A DNA stretch of 64,000 bases, taken from the NCBI RefSeq assembly GCF_003201105.1, contig NZ_QICJ01000001.1, forward strand, positions 610,705-674,704, in the 5' to 3' direction. The stretch is from Dyella sp. AtDHG13. GTDB taxonomy: Bacteria > Pseudomonadota > Gammaproteobacteria > Xanthomonadales > Rhodanobacteraceae. Each line of letters opens with the position of its first letter. Positions within the stretch are counted from its first letter, which is position 1. The translations under genes and the position numbers were made by a program. The notes beneath the pieces are model-generated. The model did not search any database, was not told where the DNA came from, and was given only the letters and a program-made list of their open reading frames with translations. This document shows positions 26,520 to 36,848 of this stretch, piece by piece.

Positions 26520-27395
26520 ATGTTCAAAGGTGTTCTGCTCGGCTTCGCCTGCTACGCGGCCTACGCGATCAGCGATGCCTTCGTGAAGTCGCTGCACGGC
26601 ACGCTGCCCGCCTACGAGGCGGTGTTCTTCGGCGCGGTGCTGATGCTGAGCGCCCTGCCCTTCATCCGCAACGCCGGGGACCGCTACGTGGACGTGTTCC
26701 GCGCGCGCAAGCCGCACCTGTGGTGGATCCGCGCCATCACCGGGGCCATCTGCAATATTTCCGCCGTGATCGCGTTCACTGCCTTGCCCATGGCGGAGGC
26801 GTTCGCGCTGATCTTCCTGCTGCCGATCTTCGTGACGCTGTTGTCGGTGATCTTCCTGAAGGAACACGTGGGCTGGCGGCGCTGGTCGGCGGTAATCGTG
26901 GGTTTCATCGGCGTGCTGGTGGTGCTGCGGCCGGGTTTCCGCGCGCTGGGCATCGGCCATCTCGCCGCCATGACCTGCGGGCTGTCCGGTGCGGTCTCGG
27001 TGGTGGCGCTGCGCATGGCCGGGCCGCACGAGAAGCGCATCAGCCTCTACGGCGCGGGCGTCATCGGCCCGCTGGCCAGCGGTGGTTTGCTGATGCTGCC
27101 GCACTTCGTATGGCCCGACCTGCACCAGTGGTGGCTGCTGGCTGGCTACGGCCTGCTGGCCGGCCTGGCCGGCGTGCTGCTGATGCTCGCCACGCATCAC
27201 GCGCCCGCCAACCGCATCGCGCCCACGCAATACAGCCAGATGCTGTGGGCCATCTTCTTCGGCTACTGGCTGTTCGGCGATCGGCTGGACTGGCCCATGC
27301 TGGTCGGCATCGCGCTCATTCTCGGCTCCGGCCTGTTCACCCTGGTGCGCGAAGAAAAAGTCACCGGCTGGTGGAAGCGCACGCGCATGGTGTGA
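26520..27395 (+). CDS. DMT-superfamily (EamA) transporter
   Basis: 291 residues with ten predicted membrane segments in two EamA repeats (about 5-135 and 145-280). Typical elements are FTALPMAEAFALIFLLPIFVTLLSVIFLKEHV in the first and APTQYSQMLWAIFFGYWLFGDRL in the second. The family exports or imports small metabolites such as amino acids, purines or S-adenosylmethionine; the substrate is unknown. It lies in the inner membrane. It is monocistronic between the MITE-like element and the efflux operon. Confidence 0.86.
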   Translation: MFKGVLLGFACYAAYAISDAFVKSLHGTLPAYEAVFFGAVLMLSALPFIRNAGDRYVDVFRARKPHLWWIRAITGAICNISAVIAFTALPMAEAFALIFLLPIFVTLLSVIFLKEHVGWRRWSAVIVGFIGVLVVLRPGFRALGIGHLAAMTCGLSGAVSVVALRMAGPHEKRISLYGAGVIGPLASGGLLMLPHFVWPDLHQWWLLAGYGLLAGLAGVLLMLATHHAPANRIAPTQYSQMLWAIFFGYWLFGDRLDWPMLVGIALILGSGLFTLVREEKVTGWWKRTRMV

Positions 27396-27570
27396 TGGCA
27401 GTAGCGCGCCGCCTTCACATGAACATTTTTTAATGAAACGCAGCTGACCGGGCGAGCCACGTCGCAGGACATCACTTGTCCGTGACAGCGCTTGTGCCAT
27501 GAGTTTTCCCGCCATCCGGCCCCGGCGGACAAGGCGTGCCCGCCTTCCGCCAGGGTCAACCTCAAGGACA

Positions 27571-27590
27571 ACGGATCGTTAGAGATCCGT
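27571..27590. promoter_or_regulatory. inverted repeat upstream of the MdtABC-like operon
   Basis: ACGGATC and GATCCGT form a perfect 7-base inverted repeat around GTTAGA, 97 bases before the adaptor ATG. Its size suits a dimeric regulator site. No regulator gene is adjacent. No other function is seen in 27396-27686. Confidence 0.4.
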
Positions 27591-27686
27591 CGACAACTTC
27601 CCGACGGCGCACGTTCGCACACCGATGGCAGCGACGGCGATTCGATCCTGTTTGTCTTGTGAACTTGAGTGGCTGGGAGATGGTGC

Positions 27687-28916
27687 ATGAGTGCCGATAC
27701 TGAGCGAACGTCCGGGCACCCTCGCAGGAAGCGTGGCTTGCTGATCGCCGCCGTGATCGTCGTGCTCCTGGTGGTGTTGATGGTGGTCCACATCCTCACC
27801 GGGCAGAAGGCCAAGACCGGCCAGCCACCGCAGGTGGTGAGCGCCGCCACCGCCACGCTGGGCGACATGCCCGAAGTGCTCACGGCGCTGGGCACGGTGA
27901 CGCCGGTGGCCACGGTGAACGTGCTGCCGCAACTGAGCGGCTACCTCACCGCCGTGGGCTACCAGGAAGGCCAGGACGTCGCGAAGGGCCAGTTCCTCGC
28001 GCAGATCGATCCGCGCCAGTACGAGATCAACAAGCAGCAGGCCGAAGCGCAGCTGGCGAAGGACCAGGCCACGCTGGACCAGGCGCGCGCCGACCTTGCG
28101 CGCTACACGCAGCTGCACGAGCAGAAATCCATCGCCGAACAGACCTACACCGACCAGAAGTTCACGGTCGCCCAGGCGGAAGCGGCGGTGAAGGCGGACA
28201 AGGCCGCCATCGCGCAGGACGAACTGGATCTCGTCTACTGCCACATCACCGCGCCGGTGGCGGGCCGCGTGGGCCTGCGGCTGGTCGATCCCGGCAACTA
28301 CGTCACGCAGTCGACGTCGCCCGGCATCGTCACCATCACGCAGATGAAGCCCACGACGGTGCAGTTCACCGTGCCGCAGAATTCGCTGGGCCAGGTACTG
28401 CAACGCGTGAACTCGGGCGCCAAGCTGCCGGTGACGGCGTACTCCAGCGACAACAGCAAGCAGATCGCCACCGGCACGCTCTACGCGCTGAGCAACCAGA
28501 TGGCGACGAGCACCGGCACGGTGACGCTGCGCGCCACCTTCCCCAACGATGACGAGTCGCTGTTCCCCAACGAATTCGTCAACGTGCGCATGCTGGTGGA
28601 TACCTTGCGCAAGGCGGTGCTGGTGCCCGCGCCCGCCGTGCAGAGCGGTGCGCCCGGCGACTACGTCTACCTGGTGAATGCGGACCAGACCGTGTCGGTG
28701 CACAAGGTGACGCCCGGCCCCAGCGACGGCAAGTTCACCGCCATCCTGTCCGGCCTCGATGCCGGCCAGCAGGTGGTGACCGACGGCATGGACCGCTTGA
28801 GCGACGGCGCCAGGATCCGCATCGCCGGAGCCGCTCCTGCCAGCGCCAGCAGCACGGGCTCGCCCGCCGCGCATGGCGGCAAGCACGCGCACGGCGCGGC
28901 CGCCACGTCTCCGTGA
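27687..28916 (+). CDS. RND efflux periplasmic adaptor (MdtA-like)
   Basis: The start is ATG 27687 (MSADTER), with GGGAG upstream. 409 residues: an N-terminal inner-membrane anchor (about 20-42, IAAVIVVLLVVLMVVHIL), a lipoyl-like beta domain split by an alpha-helical hairpin (about 105-190, Gln/Ala-rich coiled coil), a beta-barrel domain, and a membrane-proximal domain. The last 25 residues are low complexity with several His (HGGKHAHG). It is the first gene of a four-gene operon and should bridge the MdtB/MdtC pump to the outer-membrane channel. E. coli MdtABC exports bile salts and novobiocin; the substrate here is not shown. Confidence 0.9.
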   Translation: MSADTERTSGHPRRKRGLLIAAVIVVLLVVLMVVHILTGQKAKTGQPPQVVSAATATLGDMPEVLTALGTVTPVATVNVLPQLSGYLTAVGYQEGQDVAKGQFLAQIDPRQYEINKQQAEAQLAKDQATLDQARADLARYTQLHEQKSIAEQTYTDQKFTVAQAEAAVKADKAAIAQDELDLVYCHITAPVAGRVGLRLVDPGNYVTQSTSPGIVTITQMKPTTVQFTVPQNSLGQVLQRVNSGAKLPVTAYSSDNSKQIATGTLYALSNQMATSTGTVTLRATFPNDDESLFPNEFVNVRMLVDTLRKAVLVPAPAVQSGAPGDYVYLVNADQTVSVHKVTPGPSDGKFTAILSGLDAGQQVVTDGMDRLSDGARIRIAGAAPASASSTGSPAAHGGKHAHGAAATSP

Positions 28917-28935
28917 ACCGCGGGCGCGCGATGCG

Positions 28936-31900
28936 ATGAATATTTCCCGCCTGTTCGTACTCAGGCCGGTGGCCACCTCGCTGCTGATGATCGCCCTCGT
29001 GCTGGTGGGCCTGGTGGCGATGCGTTTCCTGCCGGTGTCGTCGCTGCCCAACGTCGATTACCCGACGATCCAGGTGCAGACCTTCTACCCCGGCGCCAGC
29101 CCGTCGGTGATGGCGACCACGGTGACCGCGCCGCTGGAAGTGCAGCTGGGCGAGATTCCCGGCCTGCAGCAGATGACGTCCAACAGTTCCGCCGGTGCGT
29201 CCATCATCACGCTGCAGTTCGACCTGTCGCTCAACCTCGACGTGGCCGAGCAGAACGTGCAGGAGGCCATCAACGCGGCCAACAGCCTGCTGCCCTCAGG
29301 CCTGCCCGCACCGCCGACCTACGCCAAGGTGAACCCGGCCGACCGTCCCATCCTCACGCTGGCGGTGACTTCCAACTCCATGTCGCTGCCGCAGCTGCAG
29401 GACGTGGCCAACAACCGGCTGGGTGCGAAGATCTCGCAGGTGCCGGGCGTGGGCTTGGTCACGCCGGCCGGCGGCAACGTGCCGGCCATCCGCATCGAAG
29501 CCGACCCCAAGAAACTCGCCGGCTACGGCCTCAACATCGACGACCTGCGCTCGCTGATCGCCAACGTCAACGTGAGCCAGCCCAAGGGCAATTTCGACGG
29601 GCCGGACCTCGACTACACCATCAACGGCAACGACCAGATCCAGAATCCGCAGGATTATCTCGACACGGTCATCTCCTACCAGAACGGCGCGCCGGTATAT
29701 CTGCGCGACGTGGCACGCGTCACGCAGGCCGCGCAGAACACCGAACAGGGCGCGTGGTTCAACAAGACCCAGGCGATCGTTCTGAACGTGCAGCGCCAGC
29801 CCGGCGCCAACGTGATCGCCACCGTCGACCAGATCATGAAGCAGTTGCCGCAGCTGGAATCCACGCTGCCGGCCGGCATGAAGGTGGAGGTGGTGAACGA
29901 CAGCACCGGCGTGATCCGCTCCTCGGTGCGCGACGCCGCGTTTGAGCTGGTGCTGGCCGTGGTGCTGGTGGTGCTGGTGATCTTCGTGTTCCTGCGCAAC
30001 CTGCCGGCCACCATCATCCCCAGCATTTCCGTGCCGGTGTCCCTGATCGGCACGCTGGCGCTGATGTACGAGCTCAACTACTCCATCGACAACCTGTCGC
30101 TGATGGCGTTGATCATCGCCACCGGTTTCGTGGTGGACGACTCGATCGTGATGATCGAGAACATCGTGCGCTACCTGGAAGAAGGCAGGACGCCGCTGGA
30201 AGCCGCGCTGGAAGGCGCCGGGCAGATCGGCTTCACCATCGTGTCGCTGACGGTGTCGCTGATCGCGGTGCTGATCCCGCTGCTGTTCATGGGCGGCGTG
30301 ATCGGCCGCCTGTTCAGCGAGTTCGCGGTGACCTTGGCCGTGACCATCGTGCTCTCCGCCGTGGTCTCGCTCACCCTGGTGCCAATGCTGTGCGCGCGCA
30401 TTCTCAAGGCGCAGAAGGACCGCCACCCCAGCCGCTTCGAACGCATCAGCGAAGGGCTGTTCGACAAGACGCTGGCCGCGTACAAGCGTGGCCTGGGCTT
30501 CGTCATGGCCCACCAGCTGGCCACGCTGCTGGTGTTCTTCGGCACGCTGGCGCTGACCATCGTGCTCTACGTGGTCATCCCCAAGGGCCTGTTCCCGGTG
30601 CAGGACGTGGGCGTGCTGCAGGGCATCAGCGTGGCGGACAACTCGGTGTCCTACGGCGCCATGGTGGATCGCCAGAAGCAATTGGCCGACGCGATCCTGC
30701 AGGACGAGGACGTCGCCAGCCTCACCTCCTACGTCGGCATCGACGGCACCAACACCACGCTCAACAACGGCCGCTTCCTGATCAACCTGAAGCCGCGCGA
30801 CGAGCGCTCGTCCACGGCGGACGAAATCGCGCGCCGCATCCGGCAGGAAGTGGCCAAGGTGCCGGGCATCCACCTGTACATGCAGCCCGAGCAGGACCTG
30901 ACGCTGGACACCACCATCTCGCCGAACCAGTACCAGTTCGTGCTGCGCGGGCCGAGCGAACAGGCATTCCAGCAAGTGGTGCCCGAGCTGGTCAAGCGGA
31001 TGAAGGACATCAAGTCCATCACCGACGTCACCAGCGACCTCAACAACGATGGCCTCGCGGTGAACGTGCAGGTGAACCGCCAGCTCGCCGCGCGCTACGG
31101 CATTACCGCGGCCACCATCGACAACGCGCTGTACGACGCGCTGGGCCAGCGCATCGTCTCCACCATCTTCGAGCAGGCCAGCCAGTACCGCGTCATCCTG
31201 GTGGCGAAACCGGAAAGCATTCCCACGGTGGAATCGCTGGGCGACCTGTACCTGCCCAGCCAGACGGCCAGCAGCGGGCAGGTGCCGCTCAAGGGCATCG
31301 CCGACATCCAGATCACCAAGTCGCCGCTGGTGATCAGCCATCTGGCGCAGTTCCCGGCCGTCACGGTGTCGTTCAATCTCACCAAGGGCGCCTCGCTCAG
31401 CAAGGCGGTGAAGGAAGTGAGCGACGTGGAGCAGGCGCTGCACCTGCCCTCGTCCATCACATCCACCTTCCAGGGCGCCGCGCAGGCCTTCCAGGATTCA
31501 TTGTCCAGCGAGGTCTACCTGCTCATCGCCGCGCTGGTGGCCGTCTATATCGTGCTGGGCGTGCTGTACGAGAGCTTCATCCATCCGGTGACGATCCTCT
31601 CCACCCTGCCCTCGGCGGGTATCGGCGCCTTGCTGGCCTTGATGATCGCCGGCAGCGATCTGGACGTGATCGGCATCATCGGCATCGTGCTGCTGATCGG
31701 CATCGTGAAGAAGAACGCGATCATGATCGTGGACTTCGCTCTGGAGGCCGAGCGCGAGCACGGCAAGCCGGCGGACGAGGCGATCTTCGAGGCCTCCCTG
31801 CTGCGCTTCCGCCCCATCCTGATGACCACGCTCGCCGCCATGCTGGGCGCCATGCCGATGCTGCTGGGCACGGGCACGGGTTCGGAACTGCGGCGGCCGC

Positions 31901-32043
31901 TGGGTTTGGCGATCATCGGCGGCCTGCTGCTCAGCCAGCTGCTCACCCTGTTCACCACGCCGGTGATCTACCTGTATTTCGATCGCCTCGCGCAGCGTTT
32001 CGGCAGCAAGCGTCCTGAGGCCGCCGCCGGGGAATCGGCGTGA
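28936..32043 (+). CDS. RND multidrug transporter subunit, MdtB-like
   Basis: The start is ATG 28936 (MNISRLF), 19 bases after the adaptor stop. The 1035-residue protein has 12 membrane segments and two large periplasmic porter loops. The proton relay is intact: GFVVDDSIVMIENI (TM4 Asp pair), GIVKKNAIMIVDF (TM10 Lys), and RFRPILMTTLAAMLG. The N-terminus RPVATSLLMIALVLVGLVAMRFLPVSSLP and overall segment order match MdtB. It is expected to pair with the next gene product in a mixed trimer. The stop overlaps the GTG start of that gene. Confidence 0.92.
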   Translation: MNISRLFVLRPVATSLLMIALVLVGLVAMRFLPVSSLPNVDYPTIQVQTFYPGASPSVMATTVTAPLEVQLGEIPGLQQMTSNSSAGASIITLQFDLSLNLDVAEQNVQEAINAANSLLPSGLPAPPTYAKVNPADRPILTLAVTSNSMSLPQLQDVANNRLGAKISQVPGVGLVTPAGGNVPAIRIEADPKKLAGYGLNIDDLRSLIANVNVSQPKGNFDGPDLDYTINGNDQIQNPQDYLDTVISYQNGAPVYLRDVARVTQAAQNTEQGAWFNKTQAIVLNVQRQPGANVIATVDQIMKQLPQLESTLPAGMKVEVVNDSTGVIRSSVRDAAFELVLAVVLVVLVIFVFLRNLPATIIPSISVPVSLIGTLALMYELNYSIDNLSLMALIIATGFVVDDSIVMIENIVRYLEEGRTPLEAALEGAGQIGFTIVSLTVSLIAVLIPLLFMGGVIGRLFSEFAVTLAVTIVLSAVVSLTLVPMLCARILKAQKDRHPSRFERISEGLFDKTLAAYKRGLGFVMAHQLATLLVFFGTLALTIVLYVVIPKGLFPVQDVGVLQGISVADNSVSYGAMVDRQKQLADAILQDEDVASLTSYVGIDGTNTTLNNGRFLINLKPRDERSSTADEIARRIRQEVAKVPGIHLYMQPEQDLTLDTTISPNQYQFVLRGPSEQAFQQVVPELVKRMKDIKSITDVTSDLNNDGLAVNVQVNRQLAARYGITAATIDNALYDALGQRIVSTIFEQASQYRVILVAKPESIPTVESLGDLYLPSQTASSGQVPLKGIADIQITKSPLVISHLAQFPAVTVSFNLTKGASLSKAVKEVSDVEQALHLPSSITSTFQGAAQAFQDSLSSEVYLLIAALVAVYIVLGVLYESFIHPVTILSTLPSAGIGALLALMIAGSDLDVIGIIGIVLLIGIVKKNAIMIVDFALEAEREHGKPADEAIFEASLLRFRPILMTTLAAMLGAMPMLLGTGTGSELRRPLGLAIIGGLLLSQLLTLFTTPVIYLYFDRLAQRFGSKRPEAAAGESA

Positions 32044-35000
32044 ACATCCCGGGCGTCTTCATCAAGCGCCCCGTGGCGACCACGCTGCTGGCCGTCGCCA
32101 TCCTGCTGTCGGGTGCGCTGGCATATTTCCGCCTGCCGGTGGCGCCGCTGCCCAACATCACCTTTCCGGTGGTGGTGGTGCAGGCGAGCATGGCGGGCGC
32201 CAGCCCCAGCACCATGGCCTCCACCGTGGCCGAGCCGCTGGAACGGCGGCTCGGCACCATCGCCGACGTGACCGAGCTGACTTCCACCAGCACCGTGGGA
32301 ACGTCGCAGATCGTCATCCAGTTCGGCCTCAACCGCGACATCAACGGCGCCGCGCGCGACGTGCAGGCGGCCATCCAGGCCTCGCGCGCCGACCTGCCGA
32401 CCACGCTGCGCAACAACCCGACCTATCGCGAATACAACCCGGCCGATTCGCCGATCATGGTGCTCGCGCTCACCTCCAAGACACTCACCCGCGCCCAGCT
32501 CTACGACTCGGCCGATTCGGTGATCCAGCAGCAGCTGTCGCAAGTCGACGGCGTGGGGCAGATCACGCTGGGCGGCAGCGCCCTGCCCTCCGTGCGCGTG
32601 GAACTGCAGCCCGACCAGCTCAACAGCTACGGCATCGGCCTGGAGGACGTGCGCGCCGCCATCAGCGCCGCCAACGCGGACAGCGTGAAAGGCCACATCG
32701 ACCAGAATGGCCAGCGCTACGAGGTGCTGTCCAACGACCAGATCAGCAAGGCCGCGCCTTATCGTGATCTCGTCATCGCCTATCGCAACGGCTCGCCCGT
32801 GCAGTTGCGCGACGTGGCGCAGGTGCTCGATTCCGCCGAGAACATCCGCAACGCCGGCCTCTACAACGGCAAGGATGCGGTGCTGGTCATCGTCTATCCC
32901 TTGCCCGGCAGCAACATCGTCAAGACGGTGGCGCAGATCAAGAAGTCGCTGCCATCCATCGAAGCCACCTTGCCACGCAACGTCCATGTCGGCGTGGCGG
33001 TGGATCGCTCGCAGTCGGTGAATGCGGCCGTCGGCGATACCGAGCGCACGATGTTCATCGCCATCCTGCTGGTGATCGGCGTGGTGTACGTGTTCCTGCA
33101 GTCGCCGCGCGCCGTGCTGGTGCCCGCGGTGGCGTTGCCCTTGTCCATCGTCGGCACGTTCGGCCCGATGTACCTGCTGGGCTACAGCATCGACAACCTG
33201 TCGCTGATGGCGCTGACCATCGGCACCGGCTTCGTGGTGGACGACGCGGTGGTGGTGCTGGAGAACATCGTGCGCCACGTGGAGTCGGGCATGGACGTGC
33301 ATGAGGCCGCCATGGTGGGCAGCGCCGAGGTCAGCTTCACCGTGATCTCGATGAGCCTGTCGCTGATCGCTGTGTTCCTGCCCATCCTGTTGATGCCCGG
33401 CATCGTCGGCCTGCTGTTCCACGAATTCGCCGTGACGCTCTCCATCGCGATCCTGCTGTCGCTGGTGATCTCGCTGACGGTGACGCCGACCATGGCGGCC
33501 TACGTGCTCAGCCGCAAGACGCTGCACTCCAGGGCGCGCTGGGCCGTGTGGTACGAGCGCCAGTTCGACCGTTTCCGCGAGGCGTATTCGCGCTCGCTGA
33601 CCCTGGTGCTCGACCACGCCTTCGCGGTGATCCTGACCCTGATCGGCCTGATCGTGCTCAACGTGGTGCTGATCCGCCTGGTGCCGTCCACCTTCTTCCC
33701 CGAGCAGGACAACGGCATCCTGATGGGCCAGATCATCGCGGACCAGAGCATCTCGTTCCAGGCGATGGAGAAAAAACTGGCGCAGCTGCAGGACATCGTG
33801 CAGAAGGACCCTGCCGTGGCCTCGGTCGCGGGCTTCACCGGCGGCCGCGCGCTGAACACCGCCAATGTCTTCATAGAATTGAAGCCGCTGGCCGAGCGCA
33901 AGATTTCCGCCGCCCAGGTGGTGGATCGCCTGCGCCCGAAGCTCAACGCCGTGTCGGGCGCCAAGCTGTTCCTGCAGGCCGCGCAGGATCTGCATATCGG
34001 CGGGCGGCAGTCCGCATCGGAGTACCAGTACACGCTGACGAGCGATGATCCCGAGGCGCTCTACACCTGGGTGCCGAAACTGATCACGGCGCTGGGCAAG
34101 TACCACGACCGCATCACCGACGTGAACTCCGACCTGCAACAGAACGGCCTGCAGCTCTACGTTACGTACGACCGCGCGACCGCGGCCCGCTACGGTTTCG
34201 CGCCCAACCAACTGGACAGCGTGCTGTATGACGCGTTCGGCCAGCGCACGGTGTCCACCGTGTACAACCAGTTGAACCAATACTACGTGGTGATGGAAGT
34301 GTCGCCGCAGTACTGGCAGTACCCGCAGGCCATCGAACGCATCCGCTTCAGCACCGCCGCCGGCAATCCCACCGGCACGCAGCAGACGCAGATGTCCAAA
34401 TCGCTGGTCAGCGGCACCACCTCGACCGCGTCCACCGCAAGCACGAACACCAATGCGCGCAATGCGGACGCCGAGGCCAACCAGCTCACCAATGCCATTT
34501 CCAACGCCAAGGGCGGCAGTTCCAGCGGCAGCGCGGACAGCACAGCGGCGGAAACCATGGTCCCGTTCCCCGCGCTCGCCTCTTACGTGAGCAACCACAC
34601 GGCGACGCAAGTCAACCATCAGGGTGGCCTGGTCGCCGGCACCATCTCCTTCAACCTGCCGCCGGGCGGTTCGCTGAGCAACGCGCTGGCCGCCATCGGC
34701 GAAGCCGGGCAGGCGTTGGGCATGCCGGCCTCCATCCATGGCGCGACGGCCGGCGCGGCACAGGTGTATGCGCAATCGATGAGCACCATGCCGCTGCTGA
34801 TCCTGGCGGCGCTGGCGGCCGTCTATATCGTGCTGGGCATCCTGTACGAGAACACGGTGCATCCCATCACCATTCTCTCCACCCTGCCCTCGGCCGGCAT
34901 CGGCGCCACGCTGGCCCTGCTGATCTTCGGCACGCCGTTCTCGGTGATCGCGCTGATCGGCATCATCCTGCTGATCGGCATCGTGAAGAAAAACGCGATC

Positions 35001-35330
35001 ATGATGATCGACGTCGCCATCCACCTGCAGCGCGACGGCGGCCTGGAACCGCGCAAGGCCATCCATGACGCCGCCGTGGTGCGACTGCGCCCGATCATGA
35101 TGACCACCGCCGCCGCCGTGCTCGGCGCCGTACCGCTGGCCATCGGCATCGGCCAGGGCGCATCGCTGCGCCAGCCGCTGGGCATCACGGTGATGGGCGG
35201 CCTGATCCTCAGCCAGGTGTTCACCCTCTACACCACGCCGGTGATCTACCTCTATCTCGACCGCCTGCGTGCACGGCTGGCGCGGTGGTCGGAAAGCCTG
35301 CCGTGGAACCGATCGGACGCAAGCGCATGA
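32040..35330 (+). CDS. RND multidrug transporter subunit, MdtC-like, with an unusual insertion
   Basis: The start is GTG 32040, overlapping the MdtB-like stop (GTGA). At 1096 residues it is about 70 longer than E. coli MdtC. Transport residues are intact (GFVVDDAVVVLENI, GIVKKNAIMMIDV, RPIMMTTAAAVLG). The extra length lies at about residues 780-840, a Ser/Thr/Ala/Asn-rich stretch (TTSTASTASTNTNARNADA) in the second periplasmic loop, just before VSNHTATQVNHQGG. This is near the porter/docking domain and may form a disordered loop. The gene overlaps the outer-membrane factor gene by 4 bases. Confidence 0.92.
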   Translation: MNIPGVFIKRPVATTLLAVAILLSGALAYFRLPVAPLPNITFPVVVVQASMAGASPSTMASTVAEPLERRLGTIADVTELTSTSTVGTSQIVIQFGLNRDINGAARDVQAAIQASRADLPTTLRNNPTYREYNPADSPIMVLALTSKTLTRAQLYDSADSVIQQQLSQVDGVGQITLGGSALPSVRVELQPDQLNSYGIGLEDVRAAISAANADSVKGHIDQNGQRYEVLSNDQISKAAPYRDLVIAYRNGSPVQLRDVAQVLDSAENIRNAGLYNGKDAVLVIVYPLPGSNIVKTVAQIKKSLPSIEATLPRNVHVGVAVDRSQSVNAAVGDTERTMFIAILLVIGVVYVFLQSPRAVLVPAVALPLSIVGTFGPMYLLGYSIDNLSLMALTIGTGFVVDDAVVVLENIVRHVESGMDVHEAAMVGSAEVSFTVISMSLSLIAVFLPILLMPGIVGLLFHEFAVTLSIAILLSLVISLTVTPTMAAYVLSRKTLHSRARWAVWYERQFDRFREAYSRSLTLVLDHAFAVILTLIGLIVLNVVLIRLVPSTFFPEQDNGILMGQIIADQSISFQAMEKKLAQLQDIVQKDPAVASVAGFTGGRALNTANVFIELKPLAERKISAAQVVDRLRPKLNAVSGAKLFLQAAQDLHIGGRQSASEYQYTLTSDDPEALYTWVPKLITALGKYHDRITDVNSDLQQNGLQLYVTYDRATAARYGFAPNQLDSVLYDAFGQRTVSTVYNQLNQYYVVMEVSPQYWQYPQAIERIRFSTAAGNPTGTQQTQMSKSLVSGTTSTASTASTNTNARNADAEANQLTNAISNAKGGSSSGSADSTAAETMVPFPALASYVSNHTATQVNHQGGLVAGTISFNLPPGGSLSNALAAIGEAGQALGMPASIHGATAGAAQVYAQSMSTMPLLILAALAAVYIVLGILYENTVHPITILSTLPSAGIGATLALLIFGTPFSVIALIGIILLIGIVKKNAIMMIDVAIHLQRDGGLEPRKAIHDAAVVRLRPIMMTTAAAVLGAVPLAIGIGQGASLRQPLGITVMGGLILSQVFTLYTTPVIYLYLDRLRARLARWSESLPWNRSDASA

Positions 35331-36796
35331 ACAGACACCCCACTCTTTTCCGGAACGCGTTCGCGATCTCGCTGGCCGTGGCGCTCAGCGGCTGCATGGT
35401 GGGCCCCGACTACCATCGCCCTGAAGTGAGCACGCCACCGCAATACAAGGAGCTGCCCGGCTGGAGCACTGCAACGCCTGCCGATGACGCACCCAAGGGC
35501 GAATGGTGGAAGGCGTTCAACGATCCGCTGCTCGACGAACTGGAACCGCAGGTCGCCACCTCCAACCAGACCGTGGCCAAGAGCTACGCCGACTATCAGG
35601 CCGCCATGGCCGACGTGCAGGTGGCCCGCAGCGCGCTGTTCCCCACCATCGGCATCAGCGGCGCAGCCAGCAAGCAACGCTCGGCGGCCGGCAACGCCGG
35701 CAGCGGCGTGGAACATTTGCGCCCCGTCAGTACCTCCGGCTCGCTGGAAGGCAACGTGAGTTGGGCCCCCGATTTCTGGGGCAAGGTGCGCCGCACCGTC
35801 GAGGAGAACAAGGCGACCGCGCAGGCCAGCCAGGCCACGCTCGCCAATGCTGTCCTCACCGAACAGACCGCACTGGCGACTGCCGTGATCGACCTGCGCG
35901 TCACCGACGCCAACATCGACCTGCTGCAGAAAACCGTCGACGCGTACAAGGAATACCTGCGCGTGGTGGAAAACCAGGGCAAGGCCGGTACGATCGCGCC
36001 CTCCGACGTGATCACGGCGCGCACGCAGCTGGAGAACGCGCAATCCAAGCTCATCGCGCTCGGCGTGTCGCGCGAGCAGTACGTGCATGCCATCGCCGTG
36101 CTGGCCGGCAAGAACCCGGAAGAACTCGACGTGCCGCATAACGCGACGCTGCCGAGCTTGCCGCAGGTGCCCACCGGCGTGCCTTCCACCCTGCTGCAGC
36201 GCCGGCCCGATATCGCGGTGGCGGAACGCGAAATGGCCTCCGCCAACGCCGCCATCGGCGTCGCGGTGGCCGCGTACTATCCGTCCATCTCGCTGTCGGC
36301 AGCCGATGGCTTCTCGCAATCGCCACTGGCCGGCCTGCTGCACGTCGCCAACCACGTATGGTCGCTGGGCGCCGACGTAAGCGAAACCATTTTCGACGCC
36401 GGCGCCCGCCACGGCCAGGTCGCCGCCGCACGCGCCAACTACGAATCCGCCGTCGCCAACTACCGCGGCACCGTGCTCGCCGCCTTCCAGAACGTGGAAG
36501 ACGACCTCTCAGGCGTGAGAATCCTGGCGCAACAGGCGCAAGTACTCGACGCGGCCGTGAAAGACGCCACGCGCGGCGCCGAGATCGCCTTCAACGAATA
36601 CAACGCCGGCACCGTCGACTACACCACCGCCGCCACCGCGCAAACCACGCAGCTCAGCACCGAGCAGGATGCGCTGAGCGTGCAGCAGCAGCGCTTGCTG
36701 GATGCGGTGTCGTTGATTGGCGATCTAGGGGGCGGTTGGTCGGCGGACGAGTTGGCGCATGCGCCGACGGCACCGGTGACGAAGGTTGCGAAGTGA
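35327..36796 (+). CDS. outer-membrane efflux lipoprotein, NodT/OprM family
   Basis: The start is ATG 35327 (MNRHPTLF), overlapping the previous stop (ATGA). 489 residues: signal with lipobox (VALSGC) followed by MVGPDYHRPEV, the classic NodT-type start, and two OEP repeats of long helices (about 60-250 and 265-470) with the motif LLQRRPDIAVAEREM. It should form the trimeric channel of this MdtABC-type pump. No operon member follows; the next 700 bases are repeats. Confidence 0.92.
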   Translation: MNRHPTLFRNAFAISLAVALSGCMVGPDYHRPEVSTPPQYKELPGWSTATPADDAPKGEWWKAFNDPLLDELEPQVATSNQTVAKSYADYQAAMADVQVARSALFPTIGISGAASKQRSAAGNAGSGVEHLRPVSTSGSLEGNVSWAPDFWGKVRRTVEENKATAQASQATLANAVLTEQTALATAVIDLRVTDANIDLLQKTVDAYKEYLRVVENQGKAGTIAPSDVITARTQLENAQSKLIALGVSREQYVHAIAVLAGKNPEELDVPHNATLPSLPQVPTGVPSTLLQRRPDIAVAEREMASANAAIGVAVAAYYPSISLSAADGFSQSPLAGLLHVANHVWSLGADVSETIFDAGARHGQVAAARANYESAVANYRGTVLAAFQNVEDDLSGVRILAQQAQVLDAAVKDATRGAEIAFNEYNAGTVDYTTAATAQTTQLSTEQDALSVQQQRLLDAVSLIGDLGGGWSADELAHAPTAPVTKVAK

Positions 36797-36848
36797 GTTG
36801 TGTTTGGTGTTGTTGCTTGTTGATGTGCGCTGGCGGGCTGATTCTTTT

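Noticed and set aside
29296..35066. Two long minus-strand open frames opposite the MdtB/MdtC-like genes
   Set aside because: Antisense shadows of conserved transporters; no start signals or recognisable motifs.
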